A DNA stretch of 64,000 nucleotides from Lactobacillus kullabergensis. GTDB lineage: Bacteria; Bacillota; Bacilli; Lactobacillales; Lactobacillaceae. Both the position numbers and the translations under genes were made by a program. The DNA lies in assembly GCF_000967195.1 (NCBI RefSeq), contig NZ_KQ033871.1, positions 1,113,828-1,177,827 on the forward strand, given 5' to 3'. This document shows, piece after piece, positions 1 to 10,537 of this stretch. Below the pieces are notes generated by a model, which was given only the letters and a program-made list of their open reading frames with translations, did no database searches and had not been told where the DNA came from. How positions within the stretch are numbered: the first letter of the stretch is position 1; every line of letters begins with the position of its first letter.

Positions 1-124
1 ACTGCTCAGTGTCTTTTCATATACATTTTCTTCTTTGTCTTGGTATTATTTATTCTTTATAACTAGACTTTGGTAATTGATGACACTAAATATTCAATTA
101 GTCCCACAAAAAATCATTTTCCCG

Positions 125-172
125 AACTTAAAGGTCTAATCCCATCAAATTTGAAGAATTAGTCCTTTAGTT
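125..172. other. imperfect inverted repeat downstream of the 55-residue gene
   Basis: The left arm (AACT, AAAGG, CTAAT with single-base interruptions, 125-140) pairs with the right arm (ATTAG, CCTTT, AGTT, 158-172) around a loop of about 17 nt. It lies just past the stop of the small minus-strand gene and could fold in its transcript. There is no directly adjacent U-tract, so it is not a convincing intrinsic terminator. I see no gene in the remaining bases 1-188. Confidence 0.4.
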
Positions 173-188
173 AAACTTTCAATTAATA

Positions 189-356
189 CTAATAATATCT
201 TATAATGCCATTTTTATCTGGCTTGCCATTCTCTTTAAAAAGCCTAATATAATTTTTGAATTCTTTTTTTACCCAACAAGGTGCGTCAGGTTTAATAGTC
301 AAGTCAGATCCATTTTTACACCAGTATTTATAACCTTTTGGGCAACTCAACATCAT
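189..356 (-). CDS. small hypothetical protein, 55 aa, downstream of dnaJ
   Basis: Unrecognised small protein. It is lysine- and tyrosine-rich, has two cysteines near the N-terminus and one in the middle, and shows no signal peptide or membrane segment. The open frame extends upstream to a TTG at 395, but that codon has no ribosome binding site. The paired ATG codons at 351-356 follow AAAGGGAG by about 6 nt, so I place the start there. A promoter-like sequence lies at 382-409, between this gene and dnaJ, which suggests it is transcribed separately from the heat-shock operon. Coding is supported by the start context and promoter only, and the function is unknown. Confidence 0.55.
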   Translation of the reverse strand: MMLSCPKGYKYWCKNGSDLTIKPDAPCWVKKEFKNYIRLFKENGKPDKNGIIRYY

Positions 357-381
357 ATTTCTCCCTTTTTCATATTTCTCT

Positions 382-409
382 ATTTTAGAAGACAATCATT
401 TAGGGTGAA
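382..409 (-). promoter_or_regulatory. promoter of the 55-residue gene
   Basis: On the minus strand, TTCACC (404-409), 16 nt spacer, TAAAAT (382-387). The predicted start of transcription is about 20 nt before the AAAGGGAG ribosome binding site. Prediction by inspection. Confidence 0.5.
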
Positions 410-423
410 TAAAACATTAAATT

Positions 424-1566
424 TTACTGCAATTTTTCTTTTAATCTCTCAAAGAATCCTTTTTCCTGTGGTGTTATTGACCCACCACCGGCTTTGACAA
501 AATCAACCAAAGCCTGTTTCTGCTTTTCATTGATTGACTTTGGAATCTGTACTTGAACAGTGGTTATTTGATCACCTTTACCATTGCCACGCAAATATGG
601 AACACCTTCGCCACGCAAAGTAAATTCTTTATTAGGCTGTGTACCAGCAGGAATTTTTAATTTCTTTTCTCCATGTACGGTTTTAACATTAATTTCATCG
701 CCTAAAGTTGCCTGGGCAAACGAGATTGGAACAGTAGTATAAATAGTAGTACCTTTGCGTTCGAAATCTTTTGATGGCTTAATACGATAACTGATATAAA
801 GGTCACCATAAGGACCACCATTTTTACCCGCTTCTCCCTGGCCTTCATAACGTAATTGTTGTCCATTATCTATTCCGGCAGGAATATTAACTTCAATAGT
901 ATTTTTGCCATCAATTACGCCTTTGCCGTGACAAGTTTGGCAAGGATGCTCGATAATTACGCCTTTACCGTTACATTTATCACAAACTGTCTGACGACGA
1001 ATAACTCCCAACATAGATTTTTGGGTGATGGTCATATAACCAGTACCATTACATTTATCACAAGTTATCGGGTGTGTGCCTTTTTCTGCCCCATTCCCTT
1101 TGCAAGTTGGGCAAGTTTCGCTCCTAGTGTAAGAAACTTGCGTCTTTTTGCCGGTAATAGCATCCATGAAGTCAATGGACAAAGTATAGTCTAAGTCTTC
1201 ACCACGAGTTGGTGCTGTCGGGTTAGCGCGGCGCTGATTAGCTCCTGTTGCACCACCGAAGAAATCATTAAAAATATCTCCAAAATCACCAAAGCCACCA
1301 AAATCACTATATCCTTGACCTGCACCACCAAAGCCACCTTGACCATTAACCCCGGCCGATCCAAACTGATCATATTGTGCTCGTTTTTGCTGGTCATGTA
1401 AAACTTCATAGGCTTCATTAACCTTCTTATACTTTTCTTCAGCACCCGGTTCATGGTTTAAATCAGGGTGGTATTTTTTGGCAAGTTTACGATAAGCAGA
1501 GGTAATTTCCTTATCACTGGCATTGCGATCAACACCCAGAACGCTATAGTAATCTTCTTGTGCCAT
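424..1566 (-). CDS. dnaJ: chaperone protein DnaJ
   Basis: Cytoplasmic Hsp40 co-chaperone that delivers unfolded clients to DnaK and stimulates its ATPase. The 380 residues show the full class I layout. The J-domain is at the N-terminus with HPD at residues 33-35. A Gly/Phe-rich linker runs about 70-105. Four CxxCxGxG zinc repeats have Cys pairs near 152/155, 169/172, 195/198 and 209/212, followed by the C-terminal substrate-binding domains. AAGGAG precedes the ATG. It is the last gene of hrcA-grpE-dnaK-dnaJ. A stem-loop at 1591-1622 sits in the gap after dnaK and may set its level relative to dnaK. No clear terminator follows it. Confidence 0.98.
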   Translation of the reverse strand: MAQEDYYSVLGVDRNASDKEITSAYRKLAKKYHPDLNHEPGAEEKYKKVNEAYEVLHDQQKRAQYDQFGSAGVNGQGGFGGAGQGYSDFGGFGDFGDIFNDFFGGATGANQRRANPTAPTRGEDLDYTLSIDFMDAITGKKTQVSYTRSETCPTCKGNGAEKGTHPITCDKCNGTGYMTITQKSMLGVIRRQTVCDKCNGKGVIIEHPCQTCHGKGVIDGKNTIEVNIPAGIDNGQQLRYEGQGEAGKNGGPYGDLYISYRIKPSKDFERKGTTIYTTVPISFAQATLGDEINVKTVHGEKKLKIPAGTQPNKEFTLRGEGVPYLRGNGKGDQITTVQVQIPKSINEKQKQALVDFVKAGGGSITPQEKGFFERLKEKLQ

Positions 1567-1590
1567 CTATAAGCTCCTTAACTTTACAAA

Positions 1591-1622
1591 AGAAAAGAAC
1601 TACTTTTTGGCAGTTCTTTTCT
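1591..1622 (-). terminator. intercistronic stem-loop between dnaK and dnaJ
   Basis: A perfect 11-bp stem (AGAAAAGAACT / AGTTCTTTTCT) with a 10-nt loop. On the minus strand it is followed by TTTG. It ends 25 nt before the dnaJ start codon and just before the AAGGAG site. It could be a weak terminator or an RNA processing or stability element. Confidence 0.6.
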
Positions 1623-1644
1623 AATTTATTCAATTATAAACCCT

Positions 1645-3507
1645 TTACTTATCTGGGTCTACCTTATGAAACTCGCCTTCACCTGCGGAACCACTACCTG
1701 AATTGCCATCTTGGGAACCAGGATTTTGTGGTCCTGCTTGAGGTCCAGCCTGTCCTTGTGCACCTTGAGCCCCACCATTAGCTTGGTACAATTTGACTGC
1801 TAAGTCTTGGGCAACTTTAGACAATTCATCCTTCTTGGACTTCATCTCATCCAAGTTGTTGTCCTTTTGAGCCTTCTTCAAAGCATCAAGTGCATCTTGA
1901 ACCTTCTTAGTATCATCATCTGATACCTTGCCTTTGACATCCTTCAAAGTCTTTTCAGTTGAGAAGATTAATTGATCGACTTCATTACGAAGATCAACTT
2001 CTTCTTTCTTCTTCTTATCCTCTTCAGCATGTTCTTCAGCTTCTTTTTGCATCTTCTTGATTTCTTCGTCAGATAAACCGGATGAACTCTTGATGGTAAT
2101 CTTTTGTTCTTTACCGGTTCCCATATCTTTAGCAGAAACATTAACGATGCCGTTTTTGTCAATATCGAATGTAACTTGAATTTGAGGAACACCACGTGGA
2201 GCGGCAGGAATGTCTGTTAGTTCAAAACGACCTAATGTTTTATCGTCAGCAGCCATTGGGCGCTCCCCTTGCAAAACGTGAACATCAACAGCCGGTTGAT
2301 TGTCTGCAGCAGTAGAGAAAATTTGACTCTTTGAAGTTGGAATTGTCGTATTCTTTTCAATTAACTTAGTAAATACGCCACCCATGGTCTCAATACCTAA
2401 AGAAAGAGGAGTGACATCAAGTAAAACTACGTCCTTAACATCACCAGAAATAACTCCACCTTGAATTGCTGCACCTAAAGCAACAGCTTCATCTGGGTTA
2501 ATTGAGTGATCAGGCTCTTTACCAGCCCACTTCTTAACTGCATCCTGAACAGCAGGAATACGGGTTGAACCACCATTCAAAATAACTTTATCAATGTCAT
2601 TAACTGTTAATTCAGCATCTTTCAATGCATTGTCAAATGGAATCTTTGTCTTATCAACTAAATCAGCAGTTAATTCGTCAAATTTCGCTCTAGTTAAATC
2701 AGCTTCCAAATGTAATGGTCCAGATTCACCAGCAGAAATAAATGGTAATGAAATATGAGTTGAAGACACACCAGACAAATCTTTCTTAGCTTTTTCAGCG
2801 GCATCCTTTAACCTTTGTAAAGCCATTTTATCTTTAGAAAGGTCAACACCATTTTCATCTTTAAAGTTCTTGATCAGCCAATCAATAATTTTATTATCGA
2901 AGTCATCGCCACCAAGGTGAGTATCACCGTTAGTTGAAAGTACTTGGAAGACTCCGTCACCTAATTGCAAAACAGAAACATCAAAGGTACCACCACCAAG
3001 GTCATAAACCAGAACTTTTTCATCTTCAGAATCTTTATCAAGGCCATATGCAAGTGAAGATGCAGTTGGTTCGTTAATTATTCTCTTAACGTCTAAGCCT
3101 GCAATTTTACCGGCATCCTTAGTAGCTTGACGCTGAGCATCGTTAAAGTATGCAGGAACTGTAATGACTGCTTCAGTAACCTTTTCACCAAGATAATCTT
3201 CAGAGAATTTCTTGATATATTGTAAAATCATGGCAGAAATTTCTTGAGGAGTGTATGCTTTATCACCAATCTTGACCTTATAATCAGCTTCACCCATATG
3301 ACGCTTAATTGAAGAAATAGTATTAGGATTAGTAATAGCCTGTCTCTTTGCGACTTCACCGACTTGAATTTCTCCATCCTTGAAAGCAACTACTGAAGGT
3401 GTAGTACGGTTTCCTTCTGGATTGGTAATAATTTTTGGCTCTTTTCCTTCAAGAACAGCAACTGCCGAGTTGGTAGTTCCGAGGTCAATTCCGATAACTT
3501 TTGACAT
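1645..3507 (-). CDS. dnaK: chaperone protein DnaK (Hsp70)
   Basis: ATP-driven Hsp70 chaperone of the cytoplasm, working with DnaJ and GrpE. The 620-residue protein starts [19 protein letters not shown], the Hsp70 phosphate-1 signature. It carries the nucleotide-binding domain with [13 protein letters not shown], a substrate-binding domain, a helical lid, and a Gly/Gln/Ser-rich tail ending in the acidic residues typical of DnaK. The frame extends six codons further upstream. The ATG at 3505-3507 preceded by AAAGGAAG gives the canonical N-terminus. It lies 18 nt after grpE in the CIRCE-controlled operon. Confidence 0.98.
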   Translation of the reverse strand: MSKVIGIDLGTTNSAVAVLEGKEPKIITNPEGNRTTPSVVAFKDGEIQVGEVAKRQAITNPNTISSIKRHMGEADYKVKIGDKAYTPQEISAMILQYIKKFSEDYLGEKVTEAVITVPAYFNDAQRQATKDAGKIAGLDVKRIINEPTASSLAYGLDKDSEDEKVLVYDLGGGTFDVSVLQLGDGVFQVLSTNGDTHLGGDDFDNKIIDWLIKNFKDENGVDLSKDKMALQRLKDAAEKAKKDLSGVSSTHISLPFISAGESGPLHLEADLTRAKFDELTADLVDKTKIPFDNALKDAELTVNDIDKVILNGGSTRIPAVQDAVKKWAGKEPDHSINPDEAVALGAAIQGGVISGDVKDVVLLDVTPLSLGIETMGGVFTKLIEKNTTIPTSKSQIFSTAADNQPAVDVHVLQGERPMAADDKTLGRFELTDIPAAPRGVPQIQVTFDIDKNGIVNVSAKDMGTGKEQKITIKSSSGLSDEEIKKMQKEAEEHAEEDKKKKEEVDLRNEVDQLIFSTEKTLKDVKGKVSDDDTKKVQDALDALKKAQKDNNLDEMKSKKDELSKVAQDLAVKLYQANGGAQGAQGQAGPQAGPQNPGSQDGNSGSGSAGEGEFHKVDPDK

Positions 3508-3525
3508 TGATATGCTTCCTTTCAA

Positions 3526-4113
3526 TTATTGTGCTACAACAACCATCGCTGGTCTTAAAGTACGATCTTTGTACAAGTATCCTTTTTGCAAAACCCGCAC
3601 AACATGATCTTTTTGATCTTCATTTTCAGCTTCAACTGTTTGGACAGCTTGGTGTAAATTAGGATCAAACTTTACACCTTCAGCAGTGATTTCACTGATT
3701 CCATGATCTTTCATGGCTTTAACCAGAGAATCAAGTGTCATTTGCACTCCCTTTTTAAGCTGCTTTGATGCTTCATCATCAACCTTTGTTGCCAAAGCTC
3801 TTTCTAAATTATCCATTGCTGGCAAAACATCTTTAGCTAAAGATTGTGATTCATATTTAATAAGTTGCGCTCTTTCATTATTGTAGCGATTTTGCATATT
3901 TTGCATTTCAGCTTGACTGCGCAAGTACTTATCTTCTAAATCATCTTTTTCTTTTTGCAACTGGGTCAAATTGTGTTGCAGTTTGCTTTCCAAAGGTTCG
4001 GACTTCTTTTTTTCGTTAGCCTTAGCTTGAGAATGCTTTTTAACTTCTTTCGATTCAGTTGATTCTTTTTGCTCTTTTTTTGAATTTTTACTGTTAATTT
4101 CTTCTTTACTCAC
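3526..4113 (-). CDS. grpE: nucleotide exchange factor GrpE
   Basis: Releases ADP from DnaK and resets the chaperone cycle. The 195 residues comprise a highly charged, low-complexity N-terminus (about residues 1-50), a long coiled-coil helix (about 50-110) used for dimerisation, and the C-terminal beta domain containing the conserved region from [12 protein letters not shown] to the end. The start is GTG with AAAGGAGG 7 nt upstream. It follows hrcA by 12 nt and precedes dnaK, the usual Firmicute class I heat-shock order. Confidence 0.97.
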   Translation of the reverse strand: MSKEEINSKNSKKEQKESTESKEVKKHSQAKANEKKKSEPLESKLQHNLTQLQKEKDDLEDKYLRSQAEMQNMQNRYNNERAQLIKYESQSLAKDVLPAMDNLERALATKVDDEASKQLKKGVQMTLDSLVKAMKDHGISEITAEGVKFDPNLHQAVQTVEAENEDQKDHVVRVLQKGYLYKDRTLRPAMVVVAQ

Positions 4114-4125
4114 GGCTAACCTCCT

Positions 4126-5175
4126 TTATTTAAATCTACCATAATAATCAAGCAACTTTTTAGATAGCTCATTTCTGAAATATTCAAGCAATCCTATCAC
4201 TTGAGAATACGGCATATTATCAGGGCCAAGTAAAGCAATTATGCCCTTTCCGTGAGGACCAACGCTGTACTCTGCCGTAAGCAGACTATAATCCTTTAAC
4301 AAATCATTTGATAACTCAGACCCTAGACTTACCCGAACTGGATATCTGTCACTTTTTAAGTTTTGCCTGTTATCCAAAATACTAGAAATTAAGTCATTAT
4401 GCTCAATCATTTCATATAATGACCGCAAATTAGAAACGTCACTCAAAGAAATATTATTGAGCAAATTAATCTGACCATCGACATACATTTGCTCGCTGGC
4501 AGCATCACTGATCACATCTTCAACTAAATCTATTAATTCAGACACATGAGCAACTTTAAGCTTTTGTCCTAAAGTCTTCTTAAGAAACTCAGGTGTAACC
4601 TGATCTAGCGACTTTCCTACTAATTCATCGTTAATCATACGAACGGCACGTTCAATGTCATCACCATGAATATTGTATGGTAAGTTATAAACCTGGTCAT
4701 GAACATCGCCATCACTGGTACCAAGAATAGCCATAATCTGTCTGCCAAATAAAGGTACTATACGAAATCCGGTAATAGTTAAATCACTATTCTCAGGCCC
4801 CTCCGCAAATGCAGTGTAATTTGTTAGGTCAGATAAGATCTTAACAGCTTCCTGTACGATGTCGTTAACTTGATGAAACGGCTGATCAAGCTGATTAATA
4901 ATTCTTTTATAAACAGAAGATGAAATCTGTAAAGGCTCAACTAAATTGTCAAGATAGTAACGGTAGCCTTCTGTTGAAGGTACTCGACCACTTGACAAAT
5001 GAGTTTTTTCAATCAAGCCTTTTTCTTCTAAAACCGCCATTTCGTTACGAATAGTTGCACTTGAAACTTTAATAGGTAACTGATTCATGACTGTTTTAGA
5101 CCCAACAGGATCATGTGTCTGCGTAAAATCATTGATAATTGTTTTTAAAATTAATTCTTGACGTTCGGTCAACAT
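4126..5175 (-). CDS. hrcA: heat-inducible transcription repressor HrcA
   Basis: Winged-helix repressor that binds CIRCE and is kept active by GroEL. The N-terminal DNA-binding part ([17 protein letters not shown]) contains the conserved GSKT and SSATIRNEM segments. The central and C-terminal GAF-like dimerisation domain ends YYGRFK. The length of 349 residues is normal. I start at ATG 5173-5175 with GAGGGCG upstream rather than eight codons earlier. First gene of the operon. Two CIRCE elements lie directly upstream, so it represses itself and grpE-dnaK-dnaJ. Confidence 0.97.
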   Translation of the reverse strand: MLTERQELILKTIINDFTQTHDPVGSKTVMNQLPIKVSSATIRNEMAVLEEKGLIEKTHLSSGRVPSTEGYRYYLDNLVEPLQISSSVYKRIINQLDQPFHQVNDIVQEAVKILSDLTNYTAFAEGPENSDLTITGFRIVPLFGRQIMAILGTSDGDVHDQVYNLPYNIHGDDIERAVRMINDELVGKSLDQVTPEFLKKTLGQKLKVAHVSELIDLVEDVISDAASEQMYVDGQINLLNNISLSDVSNLRSLYEMIEHNDLISSILDNRQNLKSDRYPVRVSLGSELSNDLLKDYSLLTAEYSVGPHGKGIIALLGPDNMPYSQVIGLLEYFRNELSKKLLDYYGRFK

Positions 5176-5192
5176 AAATATCGCCCTCACTT

Positions 5193-5219
5193 TTAGCACT
5201 CAAACTTATTAGGTGCTAA
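5193..5219 (-). promoter_or_regulatory. CIRCE operator 1 (HrcA-binding site)
   Basis: TTAGCACTC, 9-nt spacer, AGGTGCTAA. The left arm is perfect and the right arm has two mismatches to the CIRCE consensus. It lies just downstream of the -10 box, at the start of the hrcA transcript. Confidence 0.88.
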
Positions 5220-5227
5220 CAATTAAT

Positions 5228-5255
5228 ATGATACTAGCTTTTAGCAGAATGTCAA
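5228..5255 (-). promoter_or_regulatory. hrcA operon promoter
   Basis: On the minus strand, TTGACA (5250-5255), 16 nt, TATCAT (5228-5233). The upstream CIRCE overlaps the -35 region and the second CIRCE lies just after the -10, as expected for HrcA repression. Confidence 0.8.
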
Positions 5256-5267
5256 GTTGAGTGCTAA
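5241..5267 (-). promoter_or_regulatory. CIRCE operator 2 (HrcA-binding site)
   Basis: TTAGCAGAA, 9-nt spacer, GAGTGCTAA. One arm is perfect and the other has three mismatches. It is centred 48 bp from the first CIRCE and covers the -35 box. Confidence 0.8.
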
Positions 5268-5307
5268 CTTTTTTACAAAAAAACGCTTATCCCCTTTAAA
5301 ATTGAAA

Positions 5308-6240
5308 TTAACCAATGCCGGCAAAATAAGCTTTGATTTCTGCCTCATCACCACTCATTTGTTTTTTTAATTCTTTTAAGTTATCAAATTTAATTTCGCC
5401 ACGAGTATACTTATACCATTTAATTACCATTTCTTCATCATAGGCTTCTTGATTAAATCCAAATAAATTCGATTCAATATAAAGCTTTTTACCCTCATTA
5501 ATAGTTACGTTATAACCCACGCTTGTCATTGAGTCATACCACTTGCCTTTAATCTTGGTTTTAGTAGCGTATACTCCAATTTTAGGAACCACCTTGTCTT
5601 GAGACCAAACTAGATTTGCTGTAGGAAAACCCAGTTTATGGCCATTACGTAAACCGTGCCCGACCTTACCGGACATGACATACGGAAACCCTAATAATTT
5701 AGCGGCCAATTCCATATTTCCACTGGTAATGGCCCTTTTTATTTCCGTAGAGCCAATTTTTTGGCCATCATAAGACTGTTTTGGAACATCAATAATAGCA
5801 AATCTTCCCTTAGCAAACTTAGGGAAATTTTTCATATTGGCAATCTCTTTGGGACCATAAGTGTAGTCAAAGCCGGCTACAACTGTATCAGCATTTAATT
5901 TAACAATAATTTTATCTACAAATTCCTGTGCAGTCAGTTTGCTAAATGCCTCATTAAAATGCATCACAAGCAAAAAATCAACTTTTAGTTCCTGCATCTT
6001 ATAAGCTTTTTCAGACAATGTATCTATATAGCTGACTTCTTTATTTTGATAAATTTCTTTAGGATGTCGATCAAATGTCATTACTACTAATGGTAAATGC
6101 TTTTGAATTGCTTTTTCTTTTGCGATTTTGATTAATTCCTGATGACCACGATGAACACCGTCAAAGAATCCTAAAGCAAGGATTATCTTTTGTGGAATAA
6201 TATTTTCCTTAAACGGGTAAGTTAAATGGATAATTTCCAT
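5308..6240 (-). CDS. ribF: bifunctional riboflavin kinase / FAD synthetase
   Basis: Makes FMN from riboflavin and then FAD. The 310 residues have an N-terminal nucleotidyltransferase domain with GFFDGVHRGH at residues 24-33. The C-terminal riboflavin kinase domain is recognisable from GHGLRNGHKLGFPTANL, with the catalytic stretch ESNLFGFNQEAYDEE near the C-terminus. The frame extends to a GTG immediately after the truB stop, but that codon has no ribosome binding site. ATG 6238-6240 follows GAAGG and gives a normal N-terminus. Last gene of the rimP-to-ribF operon, so translational coupling to truB is possible. Confidence 0.95.
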   Translation of the reverse strand: MEIIHLTYPFKENIIPQKIILALGFFDGVHRGHQELIKIAKEKAIQKHLPLVVMTFDRHPKEIYQNKEVSYIDTLSEKAYKMQELKVDFLLVMHFNEAFSKLTAQEFVDKIIVKLNADTVVAGFDYTYGPKEIANMKNFPKFAKGRFAIIDVPKQSYDGQKIGSTEIKRAITSGNMELAAKLLGFPYVMSGKVGHGLRNGHKLGFPTANLVWSQDKVVPKIGVYATKTKIKGKWYDSMTSVGYNVTINEGKKLYIESNLFGFNQEAYDEEMVIKWYKYTRGEIKFDNLKELKKQMSGDEAEIKAYFAGIG

Positions 6241-6258
6241 AATAAGACCTTCATTCAC

Positions 6259-7152
6259 TTATTCATTTTGTAAAAGCATTAAATAAGGGCGATACATGGT
6301 ACCATCTTTTTGATAAATTGCCTTAACTCTATTATTGTATCCTAATGCCACTTTTTTTGCATTCGTTTTCAGAGAAATCGTTGCTCCATTTTTAACTTTG
6401 GCCCACAGATCTGTATCAATATCCTCATGAGCATAATTAGTAAAAAAAGAGTCAATTGGTTGAAGCAATTCATTTACCATATCTGGATTTTCTGAAATTT
6501 CATTCAATTTAACAGCTTGATCTATATCAAAGCCTGAACTAGAAGTGCGCCGCAAATTTTTCATTACTGCCGGCACACCAAGGTTTGTTCCCAAATCATT
6601 TATTAAAGAGCGAACATAGGTTCCTTTGCTGCATTCAATTTTAAAATCAAAAGCTTCTTGACCATTTTCTTTATCAAAAACAGGTTCACTTGTAAGATCG
6701 TAAGAAAAAACTTCAACCCGTCTTTTTGGCCTTTCAACTTTAATACCTGCTCGCGCATATTCATATAAATGCTTGCCATTTACTCGGACGGCCGAATAAA
6801 TAGGTGGTACCTGTTCTATACTGCCCACAAACTCTTGCATAGCTTTTTGAATTTGATGGTGTTTAATTTTACTAGTTATTTTTTTAAATTCTGTTTTTTT
6901 GCCACTAATATCGTAACTATCAGTGGCAAAGCCAAAAATTCCCTGACCTACATATTTTTTGTTTTCCTCGTGCATCAATTCAATCAATTTTGTGGCCTGA
7001 CCAATTGCAATTGGTAGCACTCCCGTAACGTCAGGATCTAGGGTACCAGCATGGCCTATTTTTTTAATATGCAGCGCTTTGCGTAAATGATAGACAACGT
7101 CTGCGCTTGTCATGCCCTTATCCTTATCTATCACTAAAATACCATTTAACAT
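6259..7152 (-). CDS. truB: tRNA pseudouridine(55) synthase
   Basis: Isomerises U55 in the T-loop of tRNAs. The 297 residues start [20 protein letters not shown]. The catalytic aspartate lies in [12 protein letters not shown] (Asp39), and the C-terminal PUA-like part ends LMLLQNE. The ribosome binding site is weak (AGGT), and a terminator-like hairpin lies 22 nt upstream of the start (7174-7195), so its expression may be lower than that of rbfA. It sits directly before ribF, the usual Firmicute pairing. Confidence 0.97.
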   Translation of the reverse strand: MLNGILVIDKDKGMTSADVVYHLRKALHIKKIGHAGTLDPDVTGVLPIAIGQATKLIELMHEENKKYVGQGIFGFATDSYDISGKKTEFKKITSKIKHHQIQKAMQEFVGSIEQVPPIYSAVRVNGKHLYEYARAGIKVERPKRRVEVFSYDLTSEPVFDKENGQEAFDFKIECSKGTYVRSLINDLGTNLGVPAVMKNLRRTSSSGFDIDQAVKLNEISENPDMVNELLQPIDSFFTNYAHEDIDTDLWAKVKNGATISLKTNAKKVALGYNNRVKAIYQKDGTMYRPYLMLLQNE

Positions 7153-7173
7153 TTTTTATTACCTAATCATGAA

Positions 7174-7195
7174 AAAAGCGCCTCACAGCGCTTTT
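7174..7195 (-). terminator. terminator-like hairpin between rbfA and truB
   Basis: Stem AAAAGCGC/GCGCTTTT with a 6-nt loop, followed on the minus strand by further T residues. It ends 22 nt before the truB start codon and lies inside an otherwise continuous operon, so it is probably a partial terminator or a processing site. Confidence 0.75.
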
Positions 7196-7196
7196 C

Positions 7197-7559
7197 TTAA
7201 TTATTGCGATTTGCATCCTGCTTTTTTACTTCAGCGATTAACTGATCAATTTTACTACCATATTTAACTGAATTATCTCGTTTAAAAATCAACTCTGGTA
7301 CTTTATATACAGTTAGGACTTGCCCCAACAAATGCCTCATCAATCCCTTAGCTTTATTTAAACCAGCAGCAGCTTCTTCTTCTTTTTTAGAATCTTCAGA
7401 AAGAATGCTGTAATAAACAGTAGCATATGATAAGTCATTTGTACATTCAACCGCTGTAATTGTTACATCATTAACTCGTGGATCACGAATATTTTTTCGT
7501 AAAATTTTCGTTAATTCACGGAGGATTTCTCCTTCAACACGACCTATTCTGTGTTTCAT
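7197..7559 (-). CDS. rbfA: ribosome-binding factor A
   Basis: Small KH-fold protein that matures the 30S subunit by acting on the 5' end of 16S rRNA, and is important in the cold. The 120 residues start MKHRIGRVEGEILRELTKIL, with the conserved IRDPRVNDVTITAVECTND and the C-terminal RRxxS-type region changed to FKRDNSVKYGSKID. GGGAG precedes the ATG. It follows infB by 17 nt. The infB-rbfA-truB order is conserved. Confidence 0.96.
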   Translation of the reverse strand: MKHRIGRVEGEILRELTKILRKNIRDPRVNDVTITAVECTNDLSYATVYYSILSEDSKKEEEAAAGLNKAKGLMRHLLGQVLTVYKVPELIFKRDNSVKYGSKIDQLIAEVKKQDANRNN

Positions 7560-7576
7560 GCTTTCTCCCAGTTGAT

Positions 7577-10219
7577 TTATTCAGGCTTAACTTCCTGTTT
7601 TTCTACGGCTTCCATTTCGTCACCAATCTTGATGTCATTATAGCCCTCAATGGTTAAACCGCAATCGAATCCTTGCTTAACAATCTTGGCATCATCTTTA
7701 AACCGTTTGAGTGACGCAACTTTTCCGGTATAGATCACAACCCCATCACGAATCAAATTGATTGCAGAATCTTTTGATACGTATCCGGAATCAACAAATG
7801 CACCAGCAATCGTCCCAACTTTAGAAACTTTCCAAGTTTCACGTACAGTCAGATTACCAACAACTTTATCTTCATAAGTTGGTTCAAGCATACCCTTCAT
7901 AGCAGCTTTAACATCATCAATTGCCTTGTAAATAATACTATATAGTCGAATATCTACTCCATCTGCTTCAGCTTGAGATTTAGCAGTAGCGGTTGGACGG
8001 ACATTAAAGCCAATAATAAAGGCATTCGAAGCTCCGGCTAATGTAACATCCGATTCATTTACTGCTCCTACACCCGCATGAATGATATTAACACGAACGC
8101 CCTCGACTTCTATCTTTTCAAGCGATTGTTGTAAAGCTTCTACTGAACCTTGTACATCTGCTTTTAAGACAACGTCTACTTCTTTCATGTTTTCTTTTTT
8201 CATCGTGTCAAACAAGTTATCAAGAGTAACATGTTGGACATTTTCACGAGATTGTTGTAAAGCCTGTTGTGCTCTTTGTTCACCAACGCTTCTTGCAGTC
8301 TTTTCATCATCAAAGACAACTATCTTATCGGCTGACTCGGGCACATCATTCAATCCAGTAATTTCAACTGGCATTGATGGTGTAGCTTTTTCTACCTGGC
8401 GTCCACGATCATTAGTCATCACTCTGACACGACCAAAGCGATTACCGACAACAATAGGATCACCTACTTTTAGGGTTCCTTGTTGAACCAAAAGGTCAGC
8501 AACTGGGCCACGGCCACGGGAAAGGCGAGCTTCAATAACAGTCCCAATTGCCTTTTGCGTAGGATCCGCCTGTAGTTCCATGACATCTGCTTGTAAGAGA
8601 ATCATTTGTAAAAGTTCATCAACATTTTCACCAGTTTTGGCAGAAATGTTTACAAAAATAGTGTCACCACCATAATTTTCCGGAATCAAATTGTATTTCA
8701 TTAACTGTTCAGTAACATGCTCAGGGTTTGCACCAGGAACATCCATTTTGTTAATTGCGACAATGATTGGTACCTTAGCACTTTTAGCATGGTCAATGGC
8801 TTCAACAGTTTGTGGCATAACTCCATCGTCTGCAGCTACAACCAGTACAACAATATCGGTGATTTCAGCACCACGTTCACGCATGTTAGAAAATGCCGCA
8901 TGTCCAGGCGTATCTAAAAATGTGATTGGCTTATTATCTACTCTTACCTGATAGGCACCAATTTTCTGTGTAATACCACCAGCTTCATGAGCAGAAACAT
9001 GAGTATGACGCAATCGGTCAAGCAAAGTTGTTTTACCATGGTCAACGTGACCCATGATTGTAACAACTGGTGGTCGCTTAATTTGATGCTTAGATTTCAT
9101 AGAAGCTGCCATTCTCTTGTCGTAAAGAGTATCAATGTCAGATATATCTTCATGAACTTTTTCTTTGGCATTGATATTATATTCAGCAGCAACTAATTCT
9201 ATTGCATCTTTATCAAGTGACTGATTTTGATTAGTCATCACACCTAACATAAATAGTTTCTTAACTATTTCAGCAGGTTCACGGTGCAGCAACTTGCCCA
9301 AATCTTGAGCATTCATACCAACTTCGTACACCAGTGTTTCCGGTAACGGACGTTCTTTTCTCTGGGTTGGCTGTTTCTTTGGTACCTGTTCGAACTGCTT
9401 TTTCTTATTCTTGCGTTTACGCTTTTCTTGATGCTTTGAGTAATTATTGGTACCAAAAGTTTGATTTTTACCTTTTCTGCCAGGTTTACCAGAATTGCGA
9501 CCGTGACCATTACCACGACGCTTTTCTTCTTTTGCAGGTTCAGGTGCAGCATTTGTATCTAAAGCTTTAGGTTTATTAACTGGACTTGCCTTTTGTGTAT
9601 TCTTCATTCTGGCTGGCGAAGGCTTAATTATTTTAGGTCCAGTTACCTTAGGAGCTGTAGTCTCGACTTTAACAACTTTATTTTCTGATTTTGAAACATT
9701 CTTGTTATCTTCTCCAGAAGATTTTTTGACAGTGGTTTTGTCTTCATCATAAGACTTCTGGACAATCTCACTTTGACGATTTAATTTCTTTTCATCAACA
9801 CGCTGTTTTTGTTTCAATTGCTTTAATAAGTCTTGTGCTACCGGCTTTGAAGTCCTTTGACTTGGGCTAGTATGTTGCTTATAGCGATCTTGAGCCTGCC
9901 TTGATCTATTATTGTTAGATCGGTGAAAGTTGTTGCCTCTCTTGTTGTTCTTGTTACCATTTTTTTCCTCATGCTTTTTTTCGCTTTTACGAATTGAGGT
10001 AACGGAAATTTTGATTTTACTGCTCCTTTTTGCGGGTTTCTCTTGCTTTTGCGCGGGAGCGGAGCTACGGAAACTATCTTTTAATTGATTTACTTGTGAA
10101 TCCTCAAGTGATGACATATGATTTTTAACATCAAGTCCCAAGTCCTTCGCCTTGTTGACCACAGTTTTATTATCGATGCCTAATTCTTTTGCCAATTCAT
10201 AAATTCTTGTTTTAGCCAT
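7577..10219 (-). CDS. infB: translation initiation factor IF-2
   Basis: GTPase that places initiator tRNA on the 30S subunit and promotes subunit joining. About 880 residues. The N-terminal IF2N domain ([19 protein letters not shown]) is followed by a long basic, low-complexity linker (about 50-290) and a second IF2N. The G domain has GHVDHGKT at about 390-397, DTPGH and NKMD. Domains II, III and IV follow to the C-terminus. A TTG directly precedes the ATG, and AAGGAG is 9 nt upstream of the ATG, which I take as the start. Confidence 0.98.
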   Translation of the reverse strand: MAKTRIYELAKELGIDNKTVVNKAKDLGLDVKNHMSSLEDSQVNQLKDSFRSSAPAQKQEKPAKRSSKIKISVTSIRKSEKKHEEKNGNKNNKRGNNFHRSNNNRSRQAQDRYKQHTSPSQRTSKPVAQDLLKQLKQKQRVDEKKLNRQSEIVQKSYDEDKTTVKKSSGEDNKNVSKSENKVVKVETTAPKVTGPKIIKPSPARMKNTQKASPVNKPKALDTNAAPEPAKEEKRRGNGHGRNSGKPGRKGKNQTFGTNNYSKHQEKRKRKNKKKQFEQVPKKQPTQRKERPLPETLVYEVGMNAQDLGKLLHREPAEIVKKLFMLGVMTNQNQSLDKDAIELVAAEYNINAKEKVHEDISDIDTLYDKRMAASMKSKHQIKRPPVVTIMGHVDHGKTTLLDRLRHTHVSAHEAGGITQKIGAYQVRVDNKPITFLDTPGHAAFSNMRERGAEITDIVVLVVAADDGVMPQTVEAIDHAKSAKVPIIVAINKMDVPGANPEHVTEQLMKYNLIPENYGGDTIFVNISAKTGENVDELLQMILLQADVMELQADPTQKAIGTVIEARLSRGRGPVADLLVQQGTLKVGDPIVVGNRFGRVRVMTNDRGRQVEKATPSMPVEITGLNDVPESADKIVVFDDEKTARSVGEQRAQQALQQSRENVQHVTLDNLFDTMKKENMKEVDVVLKADVQGSVEALQQSLEKIEVEGVRVNIIHAGVGAVNESDVTLAGASNAFIIGFNVRPTATAKSQAEADGVDIRLYSIIYKAIDDVKAAMKGMLEPTYEDKVVGNLTVRETWKVSKVGTIAGAFVDSGYVSKDSAINLIRDGVVIYTGKVASLKRFKDDAKIVKQGFDCGLTIEGYNDIKIGDEMEAVEKQEVKPE

Positions 10220-10223
10220 CAAA

Positions 10224-10535
10224 TCACACTCCTTCGTCTATTTTTTGTAACAATGCTTTGCAGAAACCAGTGTCAGTAATTCCTAAAACTTTTCGCTTTT
10301 TTCCGATCGCTTGAGAAATTTCATTACTAGTAAATTTGTTAATAACAAGTATATTATTTTGTTCCCCAACTTTATAGATCTTTGCAGTAGTATCTGCATG
10401 ACTATCTTGGGCTAAAATAATTAGTTTTACCTTTTTGGCTTTTGCGTCAATGGAAACAAGTTCAGTGCCTGAAACTAATTTTCCGGCTTTTTGACTTAAT
10501 CCCAACAAATTTAGTGCTTTTTGTCTATTTTGCAA
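10224..10535 (-). CDS. ylxQ: YlxQ-family L7Ae-like RNA-binding protein
   Basis: A 103-residue protein of the L7Ae/L30e fold, predicted to bind kink-turn RNA. The [17 protein letters not shown] start and the [13 protein letters not shown] segment are typical. The exact role is unknown in the family. The start is TTG, two bases after the ylxR stop codon, with only a weak GGTGAT upstream, so translation is probably coupled to ylxR. It lies 4 nt before infB in the conserved nusA-ylxR-ylxQ-infB order. Confidence 0.9.
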   Translation of the reverse strand: MQNRQKALNLLGLSQKAGKLVSGTELVSIDAKAKKVKLIILAQDSHADTTAKIYKVGEQNNILVINKFTSNEISQAIGKKRKVLGITDTGFCKALLQKIDEGV

Positions 10536-10537
10536 AT

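Noticed and set aside
8082-8486. 134-codon plus-strand open frame
   Set aside because: Antisense to the conserved part of infB; no start context and no recognisable protein.
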